A stretch of DNA of 64,000 nucleotides. Origin: Chitinophaga sp. Cy-1792. Lineage in GTDB: Bacteria; Bacteroidota; Bacteroidia; Chitinophagales; Chitinophagaceae. The notes under the pieces are model-generated. The model worked only from the letters and a program-made list of their open reading frames with translations, was not told where the DNA came from and did not search any database. Made by a program: the position numbers and the translations under genes. Numbering within the stretch: the first letter of the stretch is position 1; the number at the start of each line of letters is the position of its first letter. The stretch lies in the NCBI RefSeq assembly GCF_011752935.1, contig NZ_VWWO01000001.1:62001-126000 (forward strand), read 5' to 3'. Shown piece after piece: positions 51,312-59,469 of the stretch.

Positions 51312-52340
51312 ATGGCTGATCAACCTTTAAGACCAGATGAAACGAAGCTCAGTTCCGCTGAGACTGAGTTTGAGAACAGTATACGTCCCCGGGAAATCAT
51401 TGATTTTTCGGGTCAGGACCAGATTATCGAAAATTTGAAAATTTTCATTAAAGCTGCCAAGATGCGTGGGGAAGCGTTGGACCATGTGCTTTTTCATGGA
51501 CCTCCGGGGCTGGGTAAAACGACCCTGTCCAGGATCGTGGCCAATGAGCTGGGTGTGAATATCAAGGAAACTTCGGGTCCGGTGATAGAAAAGCCGGGCG
51601 ACCTGGCAGGTTTGCTGACTAATCTGGAAGAGAAAGACGTATTGTTTATTGATGAGATACATCGGTTAAGTACCGTAGTGGAGGAATATTTGTATTCAGC
51701 CATGGAAGACTTCCGTATTGATATCATGATAGAATCAGGCCCGAGTGCCCGTTCTATACAGTTAAACCTGCTACCATTTACGCTGGTAGGCGCTACTACG
51801 CGCAGTGGCTTACTGACGGCGCCTTTATTGTCGCGCTTTGGCATCAAGAGCCGCCTGGAGTATTATAATGCGGTTACCTTACAGAAGATTATCTGGCGTG
51901 CTGCCGGGTTATTGGGTAGTAAGATTACCTCTGATGCCGCCGGCGAGATTGCCCGCCGTTCGAGGGGAACACCACGTATTGCCAACGGATTGCTACGCAG
52001 AGTGCGTGATTTCGCGCAGGTAATGGGTAATGGCACCATCGACCTGGAAATAGCACAATTCAGTCTGAAAGCCCTGAATGTGGACGAATACGGCCTCGAT
52101 GAGATGGATAACCGCATTTTGCAGGTAATCATCGAAAACTTCAAGGGCGGCCCTGTGGGCATTACTACCATTGCTACTGCGGTGGGAGAAGAACCCGGTA
52201 CCCTGGAAGAGGTTTACGAGCCGTTCCTGATCCAGGAAGGCTTTATCAAGCGTACACCGCGCGGCAGGGAAGTGACTGAGAAGGCTTATACCCATTTAGG
52301 GAAGACGCCGTTTAAAGGAGGAAGTAATCTGCTTTTCTAA
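51312..52340 (+). CDS. ruvB: Holliday junction branch migration helicase RuvB
   Basis: A 342-residue AAA+ ATPase that drives Holliday junctions through RuvA. Walker A is [12 protein letters not shown] near 64, Walker [11 protein letters not shown] near 112, sensor 1 in [10 protein letters not shown] and the arginine finger region in FGIKSRL. The C-terminal winged helix ends [13 protein letters not shown]. All motors are intact. The ATG at 51312 was chosen because the protein normally begins near this point; an earlier start adds an unusual segment. ruvC is located 2.8 kb away on the same strand rather than adjacent. A terminator with the longest shared-core hairpin follows. Confidence 0.96.
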   Translation: MADQPLRPDETKLSSAETEFENSIRPREIIDFSGQDQIIENLKIFIKAAKMRGEALDHVLFHGPPGLGKTTLSRIVANELGVNIKETSGPVIEKPGDLAGLLTNLEEKDVLFIDEIHRLSTVVEEYLYSAMEDFRIDIMIESGPSARSIQLNLLPFTLVGATTRSGLLTAPLLSRFGIKSRLEYYNAVTLQKIIWRAAGLLGSKITSDAAGEIARRSRGTPRIANGLLRRVRDFAQVMGNGTIDLEIAQFSLKALNVDEYGLDEMDNRILQVIIENFKGGPVGITTIATAVGEEPGTLEEVYEPFLIQEGFIKRTPRGREVTEKAYTHLGKTPFKGGSNLLF

Positions 52341-52350
52341 CAATATTATT

Positions 52351-52400
52351 TATAACGAAAAAGGCGTCTCTACCAAGGTAGAGACGCCTTTTTCGTTATA
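52351..52400. terminator. terminator after ruvB (shared-core hairpin family, copy D, 24-bp stem)
   Basis: A 24-bp perfect inverted repeat (52351-52374 with 52377-52400) centred on AA. The inner part is GTCTCTACC/GGTAGAGAC; the outer arms hold AACGAAAAAGGC and its complement. A/T runs lie on both sides, so it can end ruvB and the convergent response regulator gene. Confidence 0.92.
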
Positions 52401-52434
52401 TGGCCGCTGCCGGTAGCAGCGACTTCGTTGATAG

Positions 52435-53136
52435 TTATTCTTTTACTACCAGACGGAACCCGTTACCGTGGATGTTCACGATTTCGATGTTGCTGTCATC
52501 TTTGAGGTAGCGGCGCAGTTTGGCAATGTATACGTCCATACTGCGGCCATTGAAGTAGGTGTCGCTGCCCCAGATCTTTTTGAGTGCCAGCTCACGGGGG
52601 AGCAGGTCATTCTTGTGCTCGCAAAGCATATGCAGGAGCTCGTTCTCTTTTGGAGACAGGGTATGTGTTTCGCCGTTACGGGTAAGCGTACGCAGGCGGG
52701 AGTTGAACTCGTAGGAAGCGATGATGAACTCGTGTTGTTCTTCCTCTTTGTTGTGCAGTTCCTGGTTACGTTTCAGGATAGCTTTGATTTTGAGGAGGAG
52801 GAGTTCAGAATCGAAAGGTTTGGAGATATAATCATCCGCACCCAGTTTATAGCCCTGGATGATGTCTTCCTTCATGGTTTTGGCAGACAGGAAGAACAGG
52901 GGAATATCCGGATCTACGTCACGGATTTCTTCTGCCAGTTTGAACCCGTCCATGTTAGGCATCATGATGTCCAGCAGGCAGATGTCGAATTTTTCACGAC
53001 GGAAGGCCGCCAGCGCAAGGATACCGTCTCTGCAGAGCTCTACGTCATAATCATTTAACTCCAGGTAATTTTTCAGTACCATACCGAGGTTGGTATCATC
53101 CTCTGCCAGTAATATTTTCGGTTTACGTTCTTCCAT
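52435..53136 (-). CDS. OmpR/RprY-type response regulator
   Basis: A 233-residue two-domain regulator. The receiver (about 5-122) has acidic pair near 12-14, phosphoacceptor D56 in LLDIMMPNMDG and the conserved Lys in YISKPF. The winged-helix DNA-binding domain (about 140-230) has HTLSPKENELLHML and GRSMDVYIAKLRRYL. It resembles RprY-type regulators of Bacteroidota. No kinase gene is beside it, so the partner is elsewhere. The ATG at 53136 was chosen (MEERKPK); an ATG six bases further up would add two residues, and longer frames are unlike the family. Confidence 0.93.
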   Translation of the reverse strand: MEERKPKILLAEDDTNLGMVLKNYLELNDYDVELCRDGILALAAFRREKFDICLLDIMMPNMDGFKLAEEIRDVDPDIPLFFLSAKTMKEDIIQGYKLGADDYISKPFDSELLLLKIKAILKRNQELHNKEEEQHEFIIASYEFNSRLRTLTRNGETHTLSPKENELLHMLCEHKNDLLPRELALKKIWGSDTYFNGRSMDVYIAKLRRYLKDDSNIEIVNIHGNGFRLVVKE

Positions 53137-53281
53137 AATCATAAAGGGTTGATTATAACAAATATAAATTTTTTCTGCGGCATGGAAGGTCGTAAAAATC
53201 CCGGGCATGCCGGCCCAAAAAATTGTTAAAACTGCTGTAGTATTAGCTAATAACGCAAACCTATACACGAAGGTTGTGTCA

Positions 53282-54073
53282 TTATCGTTCTTTAATGAGA
53301 GAGGTGAAAGGGTATCTCAGGTTGCCGTAGTTGACCATGTCTACTACTACGCTACCTACAGAAATAGGGCTTTCTATACGCAGGGGCACCTTATTGGCGT
53401 CGTCGCTGACCCATACGGTCATCTTTTCGCCACCTTCAAACACGGTGCCTTTAATCAGCAGGGGCTTGAATTTGATGGCCCTGAAGGTTCCGAATTTGGT
53501 TTTTATATCTTCCTTACCCTGATAACGGATATAGACATTATAGACCTGATCATCGAGGAACATGTTGAAGGGGATTTTGTCTCCTTCGTTGTATTTGGAG
53601 AAATCGATGTTCCGCATGTAATAGATAGAGCTGATAATATCCTGGATACAAGGCGGAACGGTGAAAGTGCCATTGGTACTGATTGCCTGGTGTCCGGCCT
53701 GATTGAAAACAACGTTATTCAGGATTTTGTAGCCACCTTCACTAACGTTGCGGACAAACTTCAGGGGTTGCATGGTGGCTGTATCCAGGTAGGTTTCGTA
53801 GCGGTCACGTACTTTGAAGAACCAGTCGTAGGCTTTATAGGTTTTACCTTCTCCTACGATATGGTATACATCTCTGTTGGCATACCTTTCGAGGCCAACA
53901 TTAAAAGTGGCTTCTCCGGCGCCTATGAACATTTTACCCAGATTATAGTACACTTTGAGGGTGATAGTTTCACCCACCTTAAAGCTGGTGTTTCGGATAG
54001 AGCAGAAGTCGGTCTGCGCTTTAGCGGGGCATATACAGGTCAGGCCTAATAAGATAAGTAACAGATACCTCAT
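53282..54073 (-). CDS. exported DUF3108 family protein
   Basis: A 263-residue protein. A signal peptide covers residues 1-19 (RYLLLILLGLTCICPAKA). The DUF3108 pattern is visible: FKVGETITLKVYYNLGKMFIGAGEATF at the start of the mature chain, IVGEGKTYKAYDWFFKVRDRYETYLD, then YQGKEDIKTKFGTFRAIKFKPL and the ending VWVSDDANKVPLRIESPISVGSVVVDM. The family is beta-rich and periplasmic, and sometimes called LolA-like in fold; its function is not known. The gene starts ten bases after the stop of the membrane-protein gene on the same strand, so the two are likely co-transcribed. Confidence 0.92.
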   Translation of the reverse strand: MRYLLLILLGLTCICPAKAQTDFCSIRNTSFKVGETITLKVYYNLGKMFIGAGEATFNVGLERYANRDVYHIVGEGKTYKAYDWFFKVRDRYETYLDTATMQPLKFVRNVSEGGYKILNNVVFNQAGHQAISTNGTFTVPPCIQDIISSIYYMRNIDFSKYNEGDKIPFNMFLDDQVYNVYIRYQGKEDIKTKFGTFRAIKFKPLLIKGTVFEGGEKMTVWVSDDANKVPLRIESPISVGSVVVDMVNYGNLRYPFTSLIKER

Positions 54074-54082
54074 TGCAAGAAT

Positions 54083-55027
54083 CTATTTTTCCTTTATAAA
54101 TTTTACCCCGAGCAGGAGCACGGTACCTGCCAATGCTGGCAGAACCAGGTTAACTAACCAGATTCCACCGGTAGCGGCCAGTATGGCTACATCGTTGGAA
54201 CTAAGCAAACCGAGGAAAAAGATACTTACTTTTCCGCGAACTCCAAGTTCTGCTATGGCAATGGTGGGTACAACGGCCATTACCAGGTAAATTACGCTGT
54301 TGAGCAGAAACCCCTGCCACCATAAAAATTCCATCCCCAATGCGTCGAGCAAAATCAAATACTGTGCCGAGAAGACCATGTACCGGAGTGCGGAAAGCAG
54401 CAACAGATAACGGAGTTCGGCCGATTTGTAATTGCCGATTATCTGCACATATTTCTTCAATTTATGCAGGAATTTCAGGCGCTCAAATACAGTCAGAATA
54501 ATTTGCAGCCTAAAATATAACAATATCGTCAGTGAGCAAATAACTACGATCGCAGCGAGGACCAGATTTCCGAGAAAATCGGGGGCTAACCATCGGGAAC
54601 CTCCTGTGGGGGCGAGACTATGGATATAATAGAAGAGTCCAGTTAACCCAAAAATAACAGTCACAATCAGCTGGCTAAAGCTTCCTACAATAGTGGCTGC
54701 AATGGCTTTCAGTTTGTTTTCGTCCTGGAGATAGAGTACCCGCCCGCCATACTCGCCTATACGATTTGGGGTATTGATAGATACAGAAACGCCGGAGAGG
54801 ATGGCACTAAACGCCCGGATAAACGAAACGCGTTCCAGTGGTTTCACCAGGATCTGCCATTTGCGTGCTTCAAATCCCCAGTTAAACAACATCAGGATGA
54901 GTACAAGCACAATACCTGCCCAGCCTTTTTTGTCCAGGGACGCCCGCATCTGTTCTATAGATTCACGGAGGTTTTCACGGTGTATTACCTGCGTATACAG
55001 CGACCATGCCAGCCAGATGAAAAGCAC
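54083..55027 (-). CDS. lysylphosphatidylglycerol synthase-type flippase domain protein (UPF0104-like)
   Basis: A 314-residue integral membrane protein with about eight hydrophobic segments, of the LPG_synthase_TM family. Typical segments are RASLDKKGWAGIVLVLILMLFNWGFEARKW, SGVSVSINTPNRIGEYGGRV near 84 and VPTIAIAELGVRGKVSIFFLG. Some relatives move lipids across the inner membrane, but the substrate here is unknown. The coordinates use a GTG at 55027; however, the same frame is open upstream to 55075 and encodes the first half of a membrane helix (NKSTKIILNYVVGGV), so translation may start at a CTG at 55072, which would be rare. The divergent ruvC gene also lacks an ATG. Confidence 0.85.
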   Translation of the reverse strand: MLFIWLAWSLYTQVIHRENLRESIEQMRASLDKKGWAGIVLVLILMLFNWGFEARKWQILVKPLERVSFIRAFSAILSGVSVSINTPNRIGEYGGRVLYLQDENKLKAIAATIVGSFSQLIVTVIFGLTGLFYYIHSLAPTGGSRWLAPDFLGNLVLAAIVVICSLTILLYFRLQIILTVFERLKFLHKLKKYVQIIGNYKSAELRYLLLLSALRYMVFSAQYLILLDALGMEFLWWQGFLLNSVIYLVMAVVPTIAIAELGVRGKVSIFFLGLLSSNDVAILAATGGIWLVNLVLPALAGTVLLLGVKFIKEK

Positions 55028-55059
55028 ACCGCCTACTACGTAATTGAGAATTATTTTGG

Positions 55060-55067
55060 TACTTTTG
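55060..55067 (+). promoter_or_regulatory. putative ruvC promoter (-7 element)
   Basis: TACTTTTG matches TAnnTTTG exactly and lies 36 bases before the TTG start of ruvC. It overlaps the upstream extension of the divergent membrane-protein gene. Confidence 0.5.
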
Positions 55068-55103
55068 TTCAGATATCAAAGTTTTCGCAAAAATAACCTG
55101 TGG

Positions 55104-55664
55104 TTGGCAAACAAGGCAAAAATAATTCTGGGAATAGATCCCGGTACGTTGGTAATGGGATATGGTCTTATATTAACAGAAGGTAAAAAGGCCAGTCTCA
55201 TTGAAATGGACATAGTAAAACTATCCAAACATAAAGACCATTACGAACGATTGGAAATGATACATAGCAGTGTTCACGCTATTATCCAGCAACACAAACC
55301 ACACTGTTTTGCCATTGAAGCACCTTTCTTTGGAAAGAACGTACAAAGTATGCTGAAGCTTGGCAGGGCACAGGGAGTGGCGATTGCTGCCGCGATGCAG
55401 GCCGGTTTGCCGGTAAGTGAATATTCCCCGAAGAAAGTTAAACAATCTGTTACCGGCAACGGTAATGCCGATAAAGAACAGGTATGGCTGATGTTGCAAC
55501 GCATACTGAAAATCAACAGCCGTCCTGATTACTTTGATGCGACCGATGCGCTGGCAGTAGCCGTTTGTCATTACTACCAGGAAAACAATCCCCTCGCAGG
55601 TCTCACAAAATCAAAGGGATGGGACGAGTTCCTCAAACAAAACCCCGACAGAATAGTGCGGTAA
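55104..55664 (+). CDS. ruvC: Holliday junction resolvase RuvC
   Basis: A 186-residue endonuclease that resolves Holliday junctions. Catalytic acidic residues are visible in IILGIDPGTLVMGYG (first Asp), FAIEAPFFGKN (Glu) and the later DYFDATDALAVAVCH (Asp pair). The start is a TTG at 55104, five residues before IILGIDPG; no ATG is available near the N-terminus, and the frame upstream (to 55044) is not like the family. ruvB is 2.8 kb upstream on the same strand. The gene is divergent from the membrane-protein gene. Confidence 0.94.
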   Translation: MANKAKIILGIDPGTLVMGYGLILTEGKKASLIEMDIVKLSKHKDHYERLEMIHSSVHAIIQQHKPHCFAIEAPFFGKNVQSMLKLGRAQGVAIAAAMQAGLPVSEYSPKKVKQSVTGNGNADKEQVWLMLQRILKINSRPDYFDATDALAVAVCHYYQENNPLAGLTKSKGWDEFLKQNPDRIVR

Positions 55665-55843
55665 GAAAAGCATTATTTCATAAATTGGGAAATTGTAGTT
55701 ACTTTGTTGAAATTCGAAATCATCCTAAATTAGAAGCTAACAGGCCATTTCTCTGCAAAATAGCTTCACTATGAAAAATGACCATCACCTGTTATGCCGC
55801 ATTTGCATAACTATATTTTTATTTTAATCAGCATCAAGCAGAT

Positions 55844-56539
55844 ATGAAAGCAAGAATCTTATTGGTGGAAGATGATCAGTATATTGGTGCAGCAACGAAG
55901 AAAAGATTAGAAGAAGCAGGCTACGATGTAGTGCATAGTATAGACGGACAAGCCGCCTGGGAACAGTTCCAGTTACGCACTTTCGATATTTGCCTTCTGG
56001 ATGTCGTAATGCCTAAAAAAGACGGCCTCGCCCTTGCTGAACAGATTCGCAGAGTGAATGATCACGTACCTATTTTATTTCTCACGTCCAAAAACGAAAA
56101 AGAAGACCGTATCAAAGGGTTACGTACCGGCGCAGATGATTATATCAGCAAACCTTTCAGTATGCAGGAACTTATCCTCCGTATCGAAGTGTTCCTGAAA
56201 AGAACCCGTGGCACCAATCCTGATAAGGTTAATATCTTCCATATTGGCCGCCTGACATTTGATTATGAAGATTTACGTCTCTATAATGAATCAGGGGAAA
56301 TTTCTATCTCATTAACACAAAAAGAAGCGGAACTACTACTCTATCTCTGCAATAATCCCAACAAAACATTGAAAAGAGAAGATATCCTTGCCAATGTATG
56401 GGGTAAGGACGATTATTTCCTGGGCCGTAGCATGGATGTATTCATTACCAAACTCAGGAAACATTTCAAATCAGATCCACATATTAAGCTCGAAACACTG
56501 CATGGCGTAGGTTTCCGCTTCAATGTGCCAATGAAATAA
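55844..56539 (+). CDS. OmpR/RprY-type response regulator
   Basis: A 231-residue regulator, closely similar in layout to the one at 52435-53136. The receiver has acidic pair D10-D11, phosphoacceptor D53 in LLDVVMPKKDG and Lys in YISKPF. The winged helix has ISLTQKEAELLLYLC and GRSMDVFITKLRKHF. No kinase gene is adjacent, so this too is an orphan in the window. Two so-alike regulators within 4 kb suggest an old duplication or shared ancestry. It is convergent with the HIT gene, which abuts its stop codon. Confidence 0.93.
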   Translation: MKARILLVEDDQYIGAATKKRLEEAGYDVVHSIDGQAAWEQFQLRTFDICLLDVVMPKKDGLALAEQIRRVNDHVPILFLTSKNEKEDRIKGLRTGADDYISKPFSMQELILRIEVFLKRTRGTNPDKVNIFHIGRLTFDYEDLRLYNESGEISISLTQKEAELLLYLCNNPNKTLKREDILANVWGKDDYFLGRSMDVFITKLRKHFKSDPHIKLETLHGVGFRFNVPMK

Positions 56540-56929
56540 TTATAAGCGCGCTATAATCGCCTGACGTATTTCTTCAAATTCTTCAACAGACAACTTCAAT
56601 TTGCTGCGGGAAAAATTCATATCATCTGCCGAGTTAATCGGGATCAGGTGCATATGCGCATGAGGGACTTCCAGTCCTACCACACTCACACCGATACGAT
56701 TACATGGAATCACGGCCTCAATGGCGTGTGCGATAGGCTTTGCAAACACTAACCATTCCTGCAGCAAATCATCTGATACATCAAAGAATTTATCTGTCTC
56801 CACCTTAGGAATAACCAACGTATGCCCTTTCACCAACGGGAAGATATCCAGGAATGCATAGAAACGGTCATTCTCGGCAATTTTATAGCTGGGGATTTCA
56901 CCACGAATGATTTTGGAGAAGATGGTCAT
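56540..56929 (-). CDS. HIT family nucleotide-binding protein
   Basis: A 129-residue protein of the HIT superfamily (Hint-like). The active-site triad motif HAHMHLIPI is at 90-98, preceded by YAFLDIFPLVKGHTLVIPK typical of the fold. It hydrolyses or transfers from nucleotide phosphoramidates or similar substrates. It is cytoplasmic. Its stop codon abuts the stop of the convergent response regulator. It lies 82 bases downstream of greA, with a terminator between the two, an order I recall in Bacteroidota. Confidence 0.94.
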   Translation of the reverse strand: MTIFSKIIRGEIPSYKIAENDRFYAFLDIFPLVKGHTLVIPKVETDKFFDVSDDLLQEWLVFAKPIAHAIEAVIPCNRIGVSVVGLEVPHAHMHLIPINSADDMNFSRSKLKLSVEEFEEIRQAIIARL

Positions 56930-56954
56930 AGTCTAACTGATTTTTCTTAAACAA

Positions 56955-56985
56955 ATAAAAAAGGGCTTTGCTGTCGCAAAGCCCT
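56955..56985 (-). terminator. terminator between greA and HIT gene
   Basis: AGGGCTTTGC (56962-56971), loop TGTC, and GCAAAGCCCT (56976-56985), followed by about six T residues on the minus strand. Confidence 0.88.
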
Positions 56986-57011
56986 GTAAATATCGTTAAA
57001 AAGCAGGTGCA

Positions 57012-57485
57012 TTATGCACTGATGCTTTCGATTTTAAAGTTAATTTTCCCGGTAGGAGCTGTTACTTCCGCTACATCTCCAACAGTTTTACCCAGTAAAC
57101 CTTTACCGATTGGTGATGTCACGGAAATTTTGCCGGCTTTCAGGTCCGCTTCGGTCTCTGAAACCAGCTGATAAGTCACTGTTTTTTTATTCGCGATATT
57201 GGTGATTGTCACCTTACATAAAATTGAGACCTTTGAAGTGTCAATGGAATCAGCCTCCACAATGCGTGATGTTGCAATCGCACTTTCCAGCGTAGCAATC
57301 TTTGCTTCATGCAAACCTTGTGCTTCTTTGGCGGCATCATATTCGGCATTCTCCTTCAAGTCACCCTTTTCCCTTGCTTCTGCAATGGCCCTGGCGATTT
57401 CTGCACGTCCCTTTGTTTTCAGGACGTTCAGATCATTCATCATCTGATCAAGGGTTTCTTTCGTAACATAGTTTATGCCAGACAT
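57012..57485 (-). CDS. greA: transcription elongation factor GreA
   Basis: A 157-residue factor that rescues backtracked RNA polymerase. The N-terminal coiled coil (residues 1-75) contains the acidic tip (EAREKGDLKENAEYDAAKEAQ), and the C-terminal FKBP-like domain ends TSPIGKGLLGKTVGDVAEVTAPTG. The conserved Asp/Glu pair at the coil tip is present. The ATG at 57485 was chosen (MSGINYVTKETLDQ); an in-frame start 54 bases upstream lies in an AT-rich leader. It is followed by a terminator and then the HIT gene. Confidence 0.96.
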   Translation of the reverse strand: MSGINYVTKETLDQMMNDLNVLKTKGRAEIARAIAEAREKGDLKENAEYDAAKEAQGLHEAKIATLESAIATSRIVEADSIDTSKVSILCKVTITNIANKKTVTYQLVSETEADLKAGKISVTSPIGKGLLGKTVGDVAEVTAPTGKINFKIESISA

Positions 57486-57511
57486 AACCTGCTGTTTTTT
57501 ATGGTTATAAG

Positions 57512-57549
57512 AAAAAAAAATCAACGCCCCCACTTGCATGGAAGCGTTG
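57512..57549 (-). terminator. possible terminator upstream of greA
   Basis: CAACGC (57522-57527) pairs with GCGTTG (57544-57549) around a 16-base loop, with an A run at 57512-57520 that is a T run on the minus strand. It would end transcripts from the 2-hydroxyacid dehydrogenase gene about 120 bases upstream. Confidence 0.45.
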
Positions 57550-57668
57550 TTTTCTGGTACTATAGCAAATATAATGAATTTTCTGGGAGAAAAAAATTTA
57601 CTTTCCGATATTTAAATATGCTGAAAATCAACAATTTAAATAGCGGATATACTACTCCCGGGAAGGGT

Positions 57669-58598
57669 CTATATGATATTCAGCTTCTCCAAAACAACAC
57701 GTGGCATCCTGATGCTTGCCTCATGGCTGTAACCGGCAATATGCGGTGTCAGCACTACGTTCTGCGCATCCAGAAAATACTGTAACTGCTCTTTATCTTC
57801 TGCTGAATAGGTATTCAATTTTTCGTTTTCCAGTACATCCAGGCAGGCACCACGTACCTGTCCGTTTTCCAGTGCTGCAATCAGATCACGGTTATTTACG
57901 AGCTTACCCCTGGCAGTATTCATAAACCAGATCGGATGTGCGAAGGATTCAAAAAAGGAAGCATTCGCCAGGTGCATCGTTTCCGGTGTCAGCGGCAAAT
58001 GTAAACTCACAATATCTGCATGCTGGTACACTTCTTCCATACTCACTTCACGGATAGCAGCTGTACCAAATCCTTTTTTATATTTATCGTGTGCAATGAT
58101 GTTCACATCAAAGCCTTTCAGCTTATTGGCAAATGTACTACCTGTATGGCCAAATCCAATGATTGCGACGGTTTTTCCACCAAGTTCCCATGCCCTGTTA
58201 CCATCACGCTCCCAGATGCCCCTACGGAGCTCCAGGTTGCTTTTCAGTACATTATGCATGAGTGTCAGCAACATACCTACAGCCTGCTCTCCTACCGGGT
58301 CGCGGTTGCCTTCCGGACTGCTTACGCAGTGGATACCCTTGCTTTCTGCATATGGTACGTCTATCAGCTCCATTCCTGAGCCCAGCCGGCCAATCCATTC
58401 CAGCTGACGCGCATGGTCTATAATATGCTTATCCACCCTGATACGGGTGGTTACGATCAGGCCCACACAATCACCAATAGCAGCATATACTTCTTCATAG
58501 CTGATATTCGGCTCATATATCACTTCAAATCCTTTAGACTGCAGCTGGTCTGTCAGGTACGGATGTACTTTAGCGGTTATTAATACTTTCCTGCTCAT
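57669..58598 (-). CDS. D-isomer-specific 2-hydroxyacid dehydrogenase
   Basis: A 309-residue NAD-dependent enzyme. The Rossmann segment VAIIGFGHTGSTFANKLKGF is near 140, and catalytic positions are visible in TARGKLVNN (Arg), an Glu/Asp region around ACLDVLENEKL and TPHIAGYSHEA (His). The N-terminal half includes GLIVTTRIRVDKHII typical of the catalytic domain. Relatives include phosphoglycerate, glycerate and formate dehydrogenases; the substrate is not assigned. The start overlaps the stop of rsmA by four bases (ATGA), so the two are translationally coupled although functionally unrelated. Confidence 0.93.
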   Translation of the reverse strand: MSRKVLITAKVHPYLTDQLQSKGFEVIYEPNISYEEVYAAIGDCVGLIVTTRIRVDKHIIDHARQLEWIGRLGSGMELIDVPYAESKGIHCVSSPEGNRDPVGEQAVGMLLTLMHNVLKSNLELRRGIWERDGNRAWELGGKTVAIIGFGHTGSTFANKLKGFDVNIIAHDKYKKGFGTAAIREVSMEEVYQHADIVSLHLPLTPETMHLANASFFESFAHPIWFMNTARGKLVNNRDLIAALENGQVRGACLDVLENEKLNTYSAEDKEQLQYFLDAQNVVLTPHIAGYSHEASIRMPRVVLEKLNII

Positions 58599-59347
58599 AT
58601 CATCTTATGTGTCAATGCTGCAAAATCCTCCACAGTGAGCTCTTCTGCTCTCTTGCTGAAAATAGGGTCCTGCAGTGTTTCTTTTGTAAATAGTGGTTTT
58701 AGCGGGTTTCTGAGCTGCTTGCGGCGCTGCCCGAAAGCTGTTTTCACCAATACCCGGAACTTCCTCTCTGATACCACATTGGCTGGTTGTTCCAGCCTGG
58801 TCAGCCTGATAACCCCGGATTTTACTTTAGGGGGAGGATTAAAGCAGTTTTCGTGGACATCAAACAGGTACTCGATCTTGTAGTATGCCTGCAACAGCAC
58901 ACTCAGGATACCATAATCCTTGTTGCCATGGCCGGCGGCGAGGCGCACAGCCACTTCCTTCTGGAACATACCCACCACTACATCTACCTGTTCGCGCCAA
59001 TCCAGCACTTTAAACATGATCTGTGTGGAGATATTGTAAGGAAAGTTCCCGATTAACCTGAATTGCCCTTCAAAAGGCAGCTCAGCATCCAGAATACTGA
59101 CGTTGATCAGCTTACCCCTGATAGCAGGATAGGTCTTCTCCAGGTATTGTACCTTTTCGGTATCCAGCTCTATCGCCTTGAATTGAATGCCCGGAATTTC
59201 CAACAGGTATTTTGTAATGGCACCCCCACCAGGGCCCACTTCCAGCACTTGCTGGCCTTCTGTTACAGGTAGCGACTCAACTATTTTCCGGCAGATATTT
59301 TCATCTGTCAGGAAATGCTGACCCAATGATTTCTTTAGTGTATACAT
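58595..59347 (-). CDS. rsmA: 16S rRNA dimethyladenosine transferase RsmA (KsgA)
   Basis: A 250-residue SAM-dependent methyltransferase that modifies the two adjacent adenines near the 3' end of 16S rRNA. The start YTLKKSLGQHFLTDEN is typical. The SAM motif EVGPGGGAIT is at about 36-45, and the catalytic NFPYNIS is near 100 (the NLPY-like motif). The ATG at 59347 was chosen; a TTG 12 bases upstream overlaps a promoter-like element. It is divergent from pdxA, as the two genes are often neighbours (in other orders) in bacteria. Confidence 0.95.
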   Translation of the reverse strand: MYTLKKSLGQHFLTDENICRKIVESLPVTEGQQVLEVGPGGGAITKYLLEIPGIQFKAIELDTEKVQYLEKTYPAIRGKLINVSILDAELPFEGQFRLIGNFPYNISTQIMFKVLDWREQVDVVVGMFQKEVAVRLAAGHGNKDYGILSVLLQAYYKIEYLFDVHENCFNPPPKVKSGVIRLTRLEQPANVVSERKFRVLVKTAFGQRRKQLRNPLKPLFTKETLQDPIFSKRAEELTVEDFAALTHKMI

Positions 59348-59356
59348 GACTGGCCG

Positions 59357-59364
59357 CAAAGATA
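59357..59364 (-). promoter_or_regulatory. putative rsmA promoter (-7 element)
   Basis: TATCTTTG on the minus strand matches TAnnTTTG exactly and ends nine bases before the ATG. A TTTTG lies 23 bases further up (59388-59391 on this strand), slightly beyond the usual spacing. Confidence 0.55.
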
Positions 59365-59396
59365 GCTAAAAGCTAAATAACCATGGTCAAAACAGG

Positions 59397-59430
59397 TTTG
59401 CTGAAACCTGTCAGCTTTCTCTTATCTTTG
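59397..59430 (+). promoter_or_regulatory. putative pdxA promoter
   Basis: TTTG at 59397-59400 and TATCTTTG at 59423-59430, spacer 22 bases, slightly longer than usual. The expected transcript start is near 59437, about 33 bases before the pdxA ATG. Confidence 0.55.
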
Positions 59431-59469
59431 TCCATTATTGACGCGTTATAAAGCAAGAGTACTCCCAAC

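Noticed and set aside
53207..54049. 280-codon plus-strand frame opposite the DUF3108 gene
   Set aside because: The DUF3108 frame has a signal peptide and family pattern; the plus-strand frame has none.
57608..57619. 12-base palindrome ATATTTAAATAT between greA and the dehydrogenase gene
   Set aside because: Such AT-only palindromes are expected by chance in AT-rich spacers.
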